A stretch of 64,000 bases of DNA from Otatea glauca. Lineage: Eukaryota; Streptophyta; Magnoliopsida; Poales; Poaceae. The stretch lies in contig CM070713.1 of NCBI GenBank assembly GCA_036346275.1, positions 59,949,567 through 60,013,566 of the forward strand. The letters run 5' to 3'. Below, one piece after another: positions 34,560 through 45,959 of the stretch; within the stretch, counting starts at the first letter, position 1; each line of letters begins with the position of its first letter. Made by a program: the position numbers and the translations under genes. Under the pieces are notes generated by a model that was not told the DNA's origin, searched no databases, and saw only the letters and a program-made list of their open reading frames with translations.

Positions 34560-35345
34560 TTAATAATAAAAGAGAAATTTAGAATTTTAAATGAATTTAG
34601 AAAGAAAAATGGAATTAAATGGAGGTCGAATGGGCGAAAACGGGCTCCCAAAAGATTTTAAATCAAGAAAAAGAAAGAAAAAAGAATTTTCTGATTTTAG
34701 ATTATTTTTTTTGCAGCTTTCACAGAGAGCACAGCGTGCTCTCTGGGCTTGGCCAGCGCAAGGGGGAGGGAAGGCCAGGGGTGGCTGGCCGATCGCAATG
34801 GGTCAGCACTGGTGCGGCGAGATCGCCGGCGCCTGCGGGGGAGGAGTCACGGTTATGGTGAATTTCGCCGGAAAAGATGACGGTGATGACTTGGGTTACC
34901 TCCAAAATCCGGCGATCTTTACAAGAGGGAGCACTTGGGGATTTACGCAATGCGATGGGGTGGAGGAGAGCTCGCCGGCTTTTATAGCCTCAAAACAAGC
35001 ATATTTATGGAAACCATAATTTGGGATCAAATCAAATTGAGAGGAAATTTTAGCAATAGAGCACGAAATTTGGAGAATTAACACCATAGATGAAAAGAGG
35101 AGATTTGGTGCGGGATTGATGGAGCTTTGGAGCTTCTTTCTTGCTTTAATGGAGGGAGGGAAGAGAAGAAGCTTCTGCAGTCTGGCTGCACTAGAAGAAG
35201 CTACAGGTGAGTTGCCTTCATTTTTTTTAAATATAGAAGGATTTTTGAAAATATAGCACATTAGGTTAAAAAATTCTCAAAAAAACTTTCGATTATTTTG
35301 TACTTAATAAAATTATTTTCAAAAAAAATTAAATTATAAATTTGT
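34560..35345 (-). mobile_element. Diverged Ty3/gypsy LTR fragment
   Basis: Bases 34590-34700 resemble 6950-7050 of the gypsy LTR above (shared ATGAATTTAGAAA, a CGGGCTCC block and the following AAGATT). The order of an AT-rich part, a TATA box (TATAAAAG on the - strand near 34979-34986) and a GC-rich transcribed part is also the same. The open frames here (34591-35019 +, 34896-35261 -) therefore look like LTR sequence rather than genes. The end points are approximate. Confidence 0.5.
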
Positions 35346-35890
35346 CGAGAGACGCATGGCCATGAGGTCGCCGACCAAAGAACCTCGCGGCGTCGGTAAA
35401 GCCACCGATGGCGACTATGGAGCCATTGCAGACTGCGTTCTCCGGCCACACGCCCATCTCCGGCTTCCTTTTCCCAAAGACATAATGTATGGTCCTTTCC
35501 TTTTCGGACGTTTGTTTCCTTTTCCTTGATTCCAAAACGTTTGTTTCCTTTTCCTTGTTGATGCTGGAGGTGAGGGAAGGTCTATTGTGGGGCCACAGGG
35601 ATGATTTTAGAAAAATATGAAAAAATAAAATGCGCTCGCCGACCGCTGGATCCGCAAGGAAAAAAAGATAAAAATCAAACAGTGCTCGCCGGCCGCTGGT
35701 TCCGCGAGAAAAATTAAAAACAATTAAGAAGCACTCACAGACCATTGGTTCCTTAGATAAAAAATAAAAACAAAAATTCAGCGCTCTCCGTGTGCTGAAA
35801 TTAAGCTTTATGGTGCTAGATCCGTAAAAAAGTCTCGAGAAGGGTCATATTCGGAAAAAAAATACGATCACAATGCCAGGACAATAAAAA

Positions 35891-36067
35891 ATTCAAGTCT
35901 TGTTTCCTTGCATGCAGATCCTCCCTGTTTATTTCCTTGTTTGATTCACCCTCCTTCCAAATATGTAGTACGTATAATTTTGGCCAAGAAAATTCAAGTC
36001 CGGTTTCCTTGCATACGGATCCTCCTTATTTATTTCCTTGTTTGATTCGCTCTCCTTCCAAATATAT
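35891..36067. repeat. 101-bp tandem duplication
   Basis: ATTCAAGTC(T/C)(T/G)GTTTCCTTGCAT recurs at 35891 and 35992. The two copies continue through GATCCTCC and CTCCTTCCAAATAT. They lie in the segment that splits the left arm of the long inverted repeat. Confidence 0.85.
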
Positions 36068-36909
36068 AGGTGGGGGAGGTCTGTTGTAGGCCACAGGGAT
36101 AATTAGACACACTAAATAATGGCCATCGGATGTGGGTGAGTAAAACTGAGGAAAGATGTGAGACGTTCATTTTGATGAATGCAAGTTTTTTGGAACGTTT
36201 TGTTGGGTGCACGAATATTGGGCTATCTCTAATGAGGTGCATTATTTAGGGTGGACGTAGGAAAAATTGTTTAGGTGCATTATAAAGGAGTATAGATGAA
36301 AAAGTAGAAAAGATGAGGTGTACTCTAGATTGGTGCACTCGAATTGGTAAGCAGCCTTTGTCAGAAAAGAATTGGAAATTAGCACCCACCTTCCGTTGCA
36401 GGAAAACTGGAAATGGAGCAGAGAGAAGTCAGATCTCGTGTTATACTCCTTTTGATTCATGGAAGTAAAAAACCTTGCTGCTGGCCGGTGAATGTACTTC
36501 CACTCACTAAGGTCATGATAATCGATTTTCTAGTATTAAATCATATTTTTCGTGAATCAGACGGCACCTATTTTTGTTAAATGTTAGCAATTGATAGCAT
36601 TATCTGAACTTATGGGCATGCATTATTGGTACCCGTGGCCACTCGGAAAACACTGGTTCCCTATCAAAGGCCAACTATAGCAGCATCAGCACTCCATAGT
36701 CCATCCATTAAATGAAAGCTGCCCCCAATCAACCGCAGTGACAGGTGACATTTGGTGATCAAATACCTCACTAGTACTGCGGTTAATCAAAATTTCCCCC
36801 TTCAAGTCCTTGACAAGGAATACTCGCTGCTTATGAAATTATCCTCTTTTTAGGTTTCAAGAAAAGAAAAGAAACGGAAAGGAAAAACATGAACCCATTG
36901 CTTATCTAG

Positions 36910-37216
36910 GTGCAGCATTTTTTTTTCAAATCTAACCCTTATGTGAATTTGCAAACTTGACCCCTTCTCTATTGCGGAAGGCGCGGTAGGCGACATATGT
37001 CCCTAACAGCTCCCGGGGAACGTGGAAGTTGGCCAGCGTCATGGTAGGGCAATCGAGCGCGGCAGCGTTGGTGCGGCGGGCAAGCACGGCATGCAGAAGT
37101 TCACTACCGCTCCTAGGTAGCATGGAAAGCTACCCTACCATAGTGGCCCATACTGCTACCGTGGTCGGCCGAGCTCCGCTGGCTTTCGCGTTCTCTGAGT
37201 ATGTTAGAAAAAAAGC
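36910..37216. mobile_element. Degraded relative of the MITE found in the ADK gene
   Basis: The segment with CAAATCTAACCC, TTTGCAAACTTGACCCC, TTGCGGAAGGCGCGG(T)AGGCGA and CATATGTCCCT parallels 60345-60440 (TTGCAAATCTAGCC, TTTACAAATTTGGCCCC, CGCGGAAGGCACGGCAGGCGA). The far end has a weak inverted match (AAAAAAAGCCAAATTTATAAA). Ends are eroded and no duplication was found. Confidence 0.6.
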
Positions 37217-37856
37217 CAAATTTATAAATACAAGCATGAGGAGCTAGATTTATTAAGAAAAGAAAACGATATGCTGTTGTCCGAAATAGAAATCCAGAAT
37301 AAGGAATCCATCCGAAATGGACGCCACCTTGGTCCAACCAAAGTTTCATTACCCCATGTGCACGCACCCCAAAGCAAACGCTCCACAGAAAAAATTCCAG
37401 TTCTACTCTCCGTTCATTTGCAAGCAATTAAGTTCTACTTGGCCTTGGAAGCAATTAAGTTCGTCAACTACAATATTTATTTTTCTTTTCAAACCAATTA
37501 ATCTTGTTTAGTCAAAATCTATACCCCTTATAATGCATCTAAGCATTCTTTTCTACGTCTACCCCAAATAATACATCTCACTAGAGATAGCCCAATCTTC
37601 ATACACCCAGCAAAACGTTCCCAGAAACTTGCCTCCATCAAAATTAACCTCTCAGATCTTTCCTCAGCTTTACTCACCCACATCCGATGGCCATTGTTTA
37701 ATGTGTCTAACTCATCCCTGTAGCCCACAATGATCTCCCCACCTCCAAAGATCATCTCAAGGAAAAGGAAACAAATATCCTGGAATTAAGGAAAAGGAAA
37801 CAAACCTTCTAGAAAAGGAAAAGACCATATATTACGTGCTGGGAAAAGGAAACCGG

Positions 37857-38395
37857 AAGACATGGCACTATACTATATTAGTTCTGTAAGTTACCCCAAT
37901 AACTATTAGTATAGAATACAATAAGCTGATTGGTTTGTATAAACCTTTCCATGCTTAATCAATGGTATTGTTGCTAAGGATTCATGCCTATTTAACTTCA
38001 CAGCTCATATCTCATGATTCGTTACGAACGTTGCGGCAATATTTTACTATTGTCCTTTTATTGTAGTTTATACAACACTTCGCTTTTTTTCTGTAGATAT
38101 TTGGGTCATTTAGGTCTAGAAATTTCATATGAAATTTATAGTACAAATTCCTACTAAGTCATTTGCTAGGCTGGTGCTTGGTCCATAAAAGTCATGAGCT
38201 TTGTGTTTCTTGACCAAAAAAATGATGAGTTGCTAATTAAATCAGAGGGTATAATGGTAATAAGAGAAAATACCGGTGTCCCGGCCCGGCAGGATCCGAA
38301 TATTCCGCTAGCCCGTAGCTCGCTCGTGTCGTTAAATAGACCACCATTCCTTCGAATCGAGGTAGCCCGAAAAATCACAGGAAAATTACAGAACT
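37857..38395 (+). other. Upstream region of the PPCK gene
   Basis: The first 300 bases are AT-rich without recognisable element ends. A TATA-like TTAAATAG lies at 38332-38339, only about 57 bases before the ATG, so it is a weak promoter candidate. No light- or cycling-type element was picked out with confidence. Confidence 0.35.
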
Positions 38396-39387
38396 ATGAG
38401 TGGAGAGCTGAAGAGGGACTACGAGATTGGCGAGGAGATCGGTCGCGGCCGCTTCGGCGTCGTCCACCGCTGCACGTCGCACTCCACCGGCGAGGCGTTC
38501 GCGGTCAAGTCCGTCGACCGGTCGCAGCTCGCCGACGACCTCGATCGGGAGCTCGCGGAGCTCGAGCCCAAGCTGGCCCAGGTCGCCGGCGCGGGCAACC
38601 CAGGCGTGGTGCAGGTGCACGCGGTCTACGAGGACGAGTCGTGGACCCACATGGTCATGGACCTCTGCTCCGGCCCGGACCTGCTCGACTGGGTCCGCCT
38701 CCGGCGCGGCGCGCCCGTGCCGGAGCCCGTCGCCGCCGCAGTCGTCGCGCAGCTCGCCGATGCGCTCGCGCTCTGCCACCGCCGCGGGGTGGCACACCGC
38801 GACGTCAAGCCCGACAACGTCCTCCTCGACGTCGGGGAGGGCGACGACGGCGCCCCGCGCGCGCGGCTCGCGGACTTCGGGTCGGCCGCGTGGGTCGGCG
38901 CAGGCGGGGGCCAAGCCGAGGGGCTCGTGGGGACGCCCCACTACGTGGCGCCCGAGGTGGTGGCCGGCGGGGAGTACGGCGAGAAGGCGGACGTGTGGAG
39001 CGCCGGGGTGGTGATGTACGTGCTGCTCTCCGGCGGCGCGCTCCCCTTCGGCGGCGAGACGGCGGCGGAGGTGCTGGCCGCCGTCCTGCGGGGCAGCGTG
39101 AGGTTCCCCCCGAGGCTGTTCACTGGCGTGTCGCCTGCCGCCAAGGACCTCATGAGGCGGATGATGTGCCGCGACGCCTGGAGGCGCCTCTCGGCCGAAC
39201 AAGTCCTCGGTAAGCACCCACCAACCGACTTGTATCCCTTGTATTTTTCGTTCGCTTTTAACCTGCTTTTTCTCTCAGTTTTGATCCAGGGGATAACGAT
39301 TTTGTTGCTGGTTGTGTTGTTTGTAATGCAGGTCACCCGTGGATCTTGAGCGGAGGAGGAGCCCGAGCGATGGAGCAGCCAACCTGA
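38396..39387 (+). CDS. PPCK: Phosphoenolpyruvate carboxylase kinase
   Basis: A small Ser/Thr kinase that phosphorylates the N-terminal Ser of PEP carboxylase in the cytosol and so relieves malate inhibition; in C4 and CAM plants it is induced by light or the clock (family knowledge). Two exons: 38396-39209 and 39332-39387. The intron 39210-39331 is GT...AG and splits a Gly codon, giving 289 residues. Seen: glycine loop GRGRFGVV (16-23), ATP-binding Lys38 in AVK, catalytic HRDVKPDN (134-141), DFG (160-162), GTPHYVAPE (179-187), and a C-terminus HPWIL...EQPT after the splice. There is no EF-hand or autoinhibitory tail, so the protein is a bare CDPK-like catalytic domain, as in PPCK. The start is chosen because MSGELKRDYEIGEEIG is the usual family N-terminus. 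The coding region is extremely GC-rich and produces long antisense open frames. If the intron is retained, the frame runs on to 39349 with an altered tail. A single CDPK-like kinase of another name is the only alternative. Confidence 0.93.
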
Positions 39388-40141
39388 ACGGCCGGGTGAG
39401 AGACGCAGCATATATAGCAGAGGCAGAATACTAGGCCATACCGTGTATCGCCGTACGTAGAGATACGGCGAGATATACGGACGATGTCTATACGGTTTTG
39501 TACAATGCTATATAGTACGTATGCCACAGATTTAAAGAGAGAGACTGCACTGGACAGTTGCTGCAGTTAGTATCCCGGTATTTGGATACATGAGCAATCG
39601 AAGACGAAGAAGCAGCTCTTAGCTAGGCTTCTGGCTTTCCCCGGTATTACGCTGCTCTTTCTCAAGAGAGCGCCTTTTTTCCGCTTTGCTTTTTTTAAAA
39701 TTTTGCATGACGATGCTGGTAGCTGGCTGTATATATTCTGACGTAAATCTTGTACAAATGGAGTTGAATAAGATCGGCCTTGCGCTTGCTTTCCTCTTAA
39801 TTCAAGCCTTTTCGTGTGCCTTTCGGCCGGTCCACGTACGGCATGGGTGTGGTTCTAAAAGAACGAGAAAATGGAGATTATTTTTCTTCAGGAAAACACT
39901 CCTACTCTACTCGCAATCGCAAGTTGCAACAACAACGTTCAATTCAGATTACACTACACGAGAGTAAGGAGAACTAGACAGCTGCGCGAGTTTACCTGTG
40001 GGCATGACCCACTACATCACGATTGTGTTAAGCAGGGACTCGTCTAAACTCTTAACTGCATAGTCTAGCTAGCTCCTCTTGAGTATGGAAATGTTGATTT
40101 TTCCTCGCTTCTCTGGAGCAAGAACGAGTAGTACACTTCGA
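39388..40141 (+). other. PPCK 3' flank
   Basis: Bases 39388 to about 39780 are the likely 3' UTR; an AATAAG at about 39766-39771 could serve as the poly(A) signal. The remainder is unassigned. Confidence 0.4.
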
Positions 40142-40149
40142 GCAGCGAC

Positions 40150-40247
40150 AAGGACTGAAATCTCATTTTCGCTCGAAATCTCGTTTGTGGCTAGAGAATA
40201 AAATCTCGGCGAGATCTCGCGAGAAACCGCCGAGATTCCAATCCTTG
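40150..40247. mobile_element. Very short hAT-type MITE
   Basis: A 98-bp element with ends AAGGACTGAAATCTC and, reverse-complemented, CAAGGATTGGAATCTC, flanked by an 8-bp repeat GCAGCGAC (40142-40149 and 40248-40255). The last C of the duplication may belong to the element. The interior repeats CTCG/CGAG words. Confidence 0.8.
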
Positions 40248-40255
40248 GCAGCGAC

Positions 40256-41422
40256 TCGTCAGTCGTCATGTTTCGCAGCCTCACCTCATTCGGCAAAGCT
40301 TGCCTAGCATATTCGGCGGTTTATTCGCCCTGCTGTACTCTCGGCCAGCTGCCGCCGCCGCCCACGGTCGCTCGCTTTCTTCGCCGCCATTGCTTGGTTT
40401 GCAGGCAAAAACCACCACTGGAGATCTGGAATTTGGCATCTTGAGGCGCCGGGACACGCGGACCGGGCGGGCTGCGAAAGGGAGCCGTACGGCTCGGGCT
40501 CATCGATCACACGCTTTCACTGTGCTAGCTATAAGCAGGTGGGCTAATTTGATAGGCTCATGTCCTTATTCTATCTCGAGTATATATATCGATGTCTCTT
40601 GTCTCTATGATTGCCTTCCAGGTGTAACCGTGTAAGGCAGGGAGTACTCTTCCCACTCTTCCTTGGCGTTTCTTCTTCCTCGCTGAATGGCAACATGTCG
40701 GGAACTGAATTGACACCATGGCATCAATAATGGACAACGGCTGCTGTTCACAGATAACCCCTTGATGAAGGCAAGTTCCAGTTGTTGTGTGCGCTTCTAG
40801 ATCAATTGAGGATCCGATCCAATATGATTTCACTACTTTATTTTTAGAGTGGGAATATTGTGGTAAAAGCCGGTATAAGCCAAAGATCGTAGGATCAAAT
40901 CTCAAAAAATCACAGTGGAGAAAAAGGTATACCCAATATATAGTTTGAGATAACCAAACTCAGGTCATCGACGAGAAAACCAAGGTTGGGCAGACTTATC
41001 TTGGCAACAAAGGTCACTACTTTGAAGTTACATAAATGGAAGAATATAATGGACGGATATCTGGATCTGCCAATTAAGTTGATTGACCGGCAGGTGCCTC
41101 GGAGTTAGCCTGATCTGATCTTCTCCATCTTAGTTTCAAACCATGTGCTGAGATTTAGGTATCTTTGAAAATAATTAGATGTTTCCATAGTCCCATGATT
41201 CATAAAATAATTTGATTCTACTGTGTTCTGTAGGGCCTAATGGCGCCACACGTACCGCTGGCCGCTGGGTTAGGGTCAACAGGCCGGAGAATATAAAATT
41301 GACGATTGCTTTGATAAGTACTAGTACATCACAGGTGAACCCATGTGACTAGCACGAGATGGCATGTTACCGCAGTCTCCTTGACTGAGATGCAGCAAAT
41401 CTTTGCAAGATAGGTTTGTTTA
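40256..41422. other. Unassigned intergenic DNA
   Basis: The 111-codon frame at 40300-40635 (+) has no recognised domain and overlaps frames on the other strand; no gene is called. 40640-41420 shows no element ends. Confidence 0.45.
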
Positions 41423-41642
41423 TGTTAAGGAAGCTCGCTATCGAATAGTCTGAGGTTTTTGAACAGATTTAAATTAGAGAACAGAGAGAGACACAGGTAT
41501 ATGGGGAGCGATGACAGAATTCTTTATTGATTTCTGATTGCTTGTACATAGAGGGACCCCCTCCTCCTTATATAGCGCTCACCTAGGGTTTCAGCTAAGA
41601 GACCATCGTGGACTTTTCATTGAGCCACGTGGTTTCCCAACA
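41423..41642 (-). repeat. 3' LTR of the short-LTR copia element
   Basis: Starts TGTTAAGGAAGC and ends GGTTTCCCAACA on the + strand (TGTT...AACA). On the - strand it has a TATATAAGGAGG promoter motif near 41578-41567. Confidence 0.9.
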
Positions 41643-41979
41643 CTCCCCCTTGGGCCCTTTGCCGCGAGATGCATATGCCTCATTAAAACTCCAGGAAAAC
41701 CCAGTGGGAAAAATACTTGGAGAAAGAATACATAGCATACGCTTACTATGTTGCACGAATTGCCTCGTTAAAACCTTATGCAAGAAAACTTCATGAAAAA
41801 CTTGCTAAGGAAAAAGATTACAATTCACCCAAACTTCAATTGCTAATCTTCGAGATTCATGTTGGGTATTCATAATTCATCTTCAAGATTTATGTGGGAG
41901 TATGTGAAATATCTCCCCCTGAAATCTGCACTTCTCTAAGTCTCATCATTCCAATTCCATTTACGCACCTTTCAAAGGT

Positions 41980-44900
41980 AGATGTTGGGAGTATTTAGTG
42001 AACAAATCTGCAAGATTTTCACATGACTTAGTATGCAATATCTTGATCTCGTTCATCTTATGCAATTCGTGAGCATAGAAGAACTTGGGGTTGATATGCT
42101 TCGTGAGATTGCTCTTCACATAACCCATCTGTGCTTAGGCAACACAAGCTGCATTATCTTCATAGATTATCGTGGGAGTTTGCTCAATGTTCAAGCCACA
42201 TGACTTCTAGATGTGGTGAACCATTCTTCGGAGCCATGCACATTCACGAGATGCTTCATACAAAGCGATGATTTCCGAGTGGTTTGTCGACGTCGAGACG
42301 AGAGTCTGTTTAGACGACTTCCAGGAAATTGCTGTTCCTCCACATAGGAAAACATAGCCAGTTTGGGACTTGCCAATATGCGGGTCTGATAAGTACCCAG
42401 CATCGGCGTAGCCAACCAAATTCAATTCATTGTTTCTTCTGAAAAACAAACCAAGATCTTTGCTTCCTTGGAGGTAACGGAAGATGTCCTTGATCCCTTT
42501 CCAATGCTTTCTGCGTGTAGGTTGATTGGTGTACCAAGATTCCTCCTTGGACATGTTCAAGCTGCAAGACTAAACAAAACTTGGTTTTACCCAAATCCTT
42601 CATTTCAAACTCAGACTTCAAGTATGAGCAAGCTTCTTCAATCTCTTCATCCGTCCCAATGAAGTTCAAGTCATCTACATAGACGGAGATTATACAGAAT
42701 CCATTCGGGGATCGCTGTATAAACACACATGGACAATCTTCGCTGTTTGTGTAGCCTTTCTTGCAGAGAAAATCACTCAAGCGATTGTACCACATTCTTC
42801 CCGATCGCTTGACTCATACAGTGATTTCTCCAATTTCACACTGTACAGGTTTCTATTTGCTCTGTCTTGGTTCGGGATAGGAATTCCTTCCGGTACTTTC
42901 ATGTATATCTTCGAATCCAAGTTTCCATACAAATATGTTGTGACAACATCCATTAGCTTCATTCTCAACTTCAAGTTGACTGCCATTGAGATCAAATATC
43001 TAAAGGTAATTCCTCCCATGACCGGAGAATAGGTTTCTTCATAATCAACTCCAGGACATTGAGTGAAACCTTGAGCTACAAGCCTTGTCTTGTACCTTAC
43101 AACTTCGTTGTTTTCATTCCTCTTCCGAACAAAGATCCATTTGTGACCTACAGGGTTTATATAGGGAGGTGTGCGGCATACGGGTCCAAACACCTCTCTC
43201 ATTTTCAGAGAGACTAACTCTGCTGTGATTGCCTTTTTCCATTCTTCCCAATCTAGCCTTTTCTTGCACTCTGCGAGAGATGCAGGCTCGGGATCATGAT
43301 CAATGATCGAGGCAATCTTCTTTGCGAAGTATGCATCAACGTTGGCTGTTGCTCTATTCAGGTATTCTCCTGTTATTACAAAGTTTATGGCCATTTCTTC
43401 ATGAGGTGCTTCATGCACTTCTACTTGCTCTTCGCTGCTTTTCCCTATCGCAGGAGCAAGTTCCTTTAGCTTTTCATCCCCTATGTGTGCGCACACATTA
43501 TTTCCGGCGGCTTCCTGCAGTGGAAGATTCAAGTCTGGGATTGCCTTTCCTGTTGGCTTCTTTCCAGTGCCAGGTCTCAACTGGCTCCCCTTCTTTCCTT
43601 GGGGTATTTTCGTGATTGGTTGTGGTAAGCCCTCTCGCCCAGCTTTCTCCAGACGTCTCCGGGTACTTTGGGTTTGAGGAGCAAGATTTCCTGTTCTTTT
43701 TCTTTGAGGCCTCTGAACAGGATGAGGGATACCTTATATTTTCTTTGGTATTTCCAACCTCTCTGGTGCATTTCTTGCGGGTACATGTGACTTAACCACG
43801 CCCTTCAGATCACAAAAATGATCAGGCAGTTCATTTGCTAGATTCTGCAAATCAATTATCTTCTGGACTTCTTGATTTGCTTCATTAGTGCGGGGGTCAT
43901 GCGCGGGGATCCCTGTGAAATGCCATATGATTTCCCGGCATTTTTCATCCAAAAGTTGATTTCCTCCCCCTAATGACGGGAAACGATCCTTGTCAAAAAT
44001 GCAATCAGCGAATCGGGTTGTATGCAAGTCTCCAGTCATGGGTTCCAAATACGATTATGGATGCACTCTCATAACCAACGATATCCCAGACTTGCGGAGA
44101 GGGCCCATTGCAGTCCGCTGAGGGGGTGGTATAGGTACATATACCATACACCCAAATTTCCTAAGATGGGAGATCTTCGGGATGATCTCGTGCACAAGCT
44201 GCATAAGAGAATGGATGTAGTAGGCCGAAGGTCTGTAATTGATGAGAGCTGCTGCGTGTAGGACTGCGTGTTCCCAACAAGTGTTGGGCAAGTTACAACT
44301 CTGCAAAAGCGGTCTGGCAATAAATTTAATTCTCTTTATTAGTGCTTCAGCTAGTCCATTCTGCGTATGGACATGCGGTACAGAGTGCTCAACTGCTATC
44401 CCTGTTGCAGTGCAATAATCATCAAATGCCTTTGAAGTAAATTTTCCGGCATTGTCTATTCTGATGGACTTCACGCGATGATCAGGGAAAGCATTCTTAA
44501 TTCTTATGATCTGCGAGATCAGCTTTGCGAAAGCATGGTTTCTTGTTGACAATAAGCATACATACGACCATTTCGAGGAAGCATCAATGAGCACCATAAA
44601 ATACCGAAACGGCCCTGACAAGGGCTGAATCGGGCCTCAAATATCCCCTGGATGCGTTCCAGGAATACAGGAATTTCACTTTGCACTTTCATGATAGAGG
44701 GTCTAGTTATTAATTTCCCGGTGGCACATGCAGGGCACACAAAATCTTCATGATTCGGGAAATTTTTAACATTAATGCCGTGACTTTGTGAGTTGTTCAC
44801 TATATTTCTCATCATTCTAAGACCACGATGACCTAATCTACCATGTCATAAAGAAAATAACTCAGAGCTTCTAAAAACAGTCTTCAAGGAAGTATACACT

Positions 44901-45690
44901 TCGGGTGCATGAATATTCATGTAGTACAACCCAGATTCATATGAGGGACATTTTTCTAATACCATTTTTCCACATATTGCGTGCTTCACGATGCACAAGT
45001 ATTCTTTGCCATTTTCTTCATTGGTTTCTACTTGAAAACCATTGGCGCGGATGTCTTTAAAGTTTAAGAGAGTGCGTGTTGATTCAGGGTACAAAAGGGC
45101 TTCTTCAATTACCAAAGTTGTACCCATAGGCAATATAACAATGGCTCTTCCTGAGCCTATTACATATGAATCGCTTTCTGCGATCGTAGTAATCTTTCCA
45201 GCGTTATTCGTGATCGACTAGAAGTATTTAGACTCTCTTAAGATGGTATTTGTTGTGCCACTATCAACAATGCATATCTCTTCCATTTGGACGCTACACG
45301 ATTTCTAGATAAAAGAAATATAATCCCAATCAAACAGAGGCAAAATAATTCAAATATTGCTTGTAAGTGAAAGAAAACCGGAATAAAGAATAAATTGCAT
45401 ATTTATTCATTAGAGAAGAATGCTCTTCTAGAGCTTACAATTCATTATTATCAAAAGAAAATGCTAACAACCATAATCTAAAAGGAAAATGCGATTCATG
45501 CATTTAAACGACCGTGCAAGGCTTGATCATTCTGCTTGACGGTAGGTTTCACGTCCTGCGAGGACCCTAGACAGCTAGGAGCTTCTTGCCCCCCAAGAAC
45601 GATCTTCACGTCCGATGCCCAAGTGAGGTAGTTGTGACTGTGCGGGGCCAGTTCTTTAAACTCACTATTCACGATTCATGATGCATGATT
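41980..45690 (-). pseudogene. copia gag-pol remnant (gag start, protease, integrase, RT, RNase H)
   Basis: The gag N-terminus FKELAPHSHNYLTWASDVKI lies near 45655-45590. The frame then passes, without the capsid core or CCHC knuckle, to the protease CIVDSGTTNTILRE near 45280-45235. The preintegrase Cys pair (CPACATG) is near 44730. The integrase shows VLIDASSKWSYV, RIDNAGKF and the TQNGLAEALI Glu. The hinge region (44048-43580) follows. RT shows KTRLVAQGFTQCPGVDY and the catalytic YVDD at 42670-42681. RNase H (from about 42560) ends near 41980. Frameshifts lie near 44620, 43740, 42790 and 42430, and an in-frame stop sits near 42138. Confidence 0.88.
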
Positions 45691-45959
45691 TCAAAATTCC
45701 GACATTAGATTACTGCGTGTAATCTCATAGAAAATGGTTGCAAAAAGCATAAAGTGCAGAAGATAAATTGGCATGCATTGCAGTATGCAAAATTAAGCAA
45801 TGAATTCAAAATTCATAAAGAATATTCATAAAACAGAGAAATAAAGCTGGAAAATTAAAAAAACAGAGCCAGGTAATTTTCTGGAATTTTCTAGCAATTT
45901 TTCAAAATTTTCTGCTATTTTTCTTTTCTTTTCTTCCTTTTCTTTTCCTTTCTTTTCTT

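Larger units (their letters stand above)
35460..37856. repeat. Long inverted-repeat structure (possible large-TIR element)
   Basis: The right arm 37519-37856, reverse-complemented, aligns to 36072-36295 (shared GGCCATCGGATGTGGGTGAG and GATTGGGCTATCTCTA, written here as seen on the left) and, beyond that, to 35460-35606 (repeated GTTTGTTTCCTTTTCCTT). The left arm is split by about 465 bases of other sequence, with the GGCCACAGGGAT segment present twice. The arms enclose about 1.2 kb. Arms of 340 bp suggest a Mutator or Foldback element, but no target duplication was found at the outer ends. A 75-codon frame in the right arm (37755-37528, -) has no known domain. Confidence 0.75.

Noticed and set aside
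38194..39217. Two long frames (339 codons + and 280 codons -) overlapping PPCK
   Set aside because: Out-of-frame and antisense shadows of a GC-rich kinase gene whose own frame carries every kinase motif.
40300..40635. 111-codon frame starting MPSIFGGLFALL
   Set aside because: No domain; overlapping opposite-strand frames; could be chance in a GC-rich patch.
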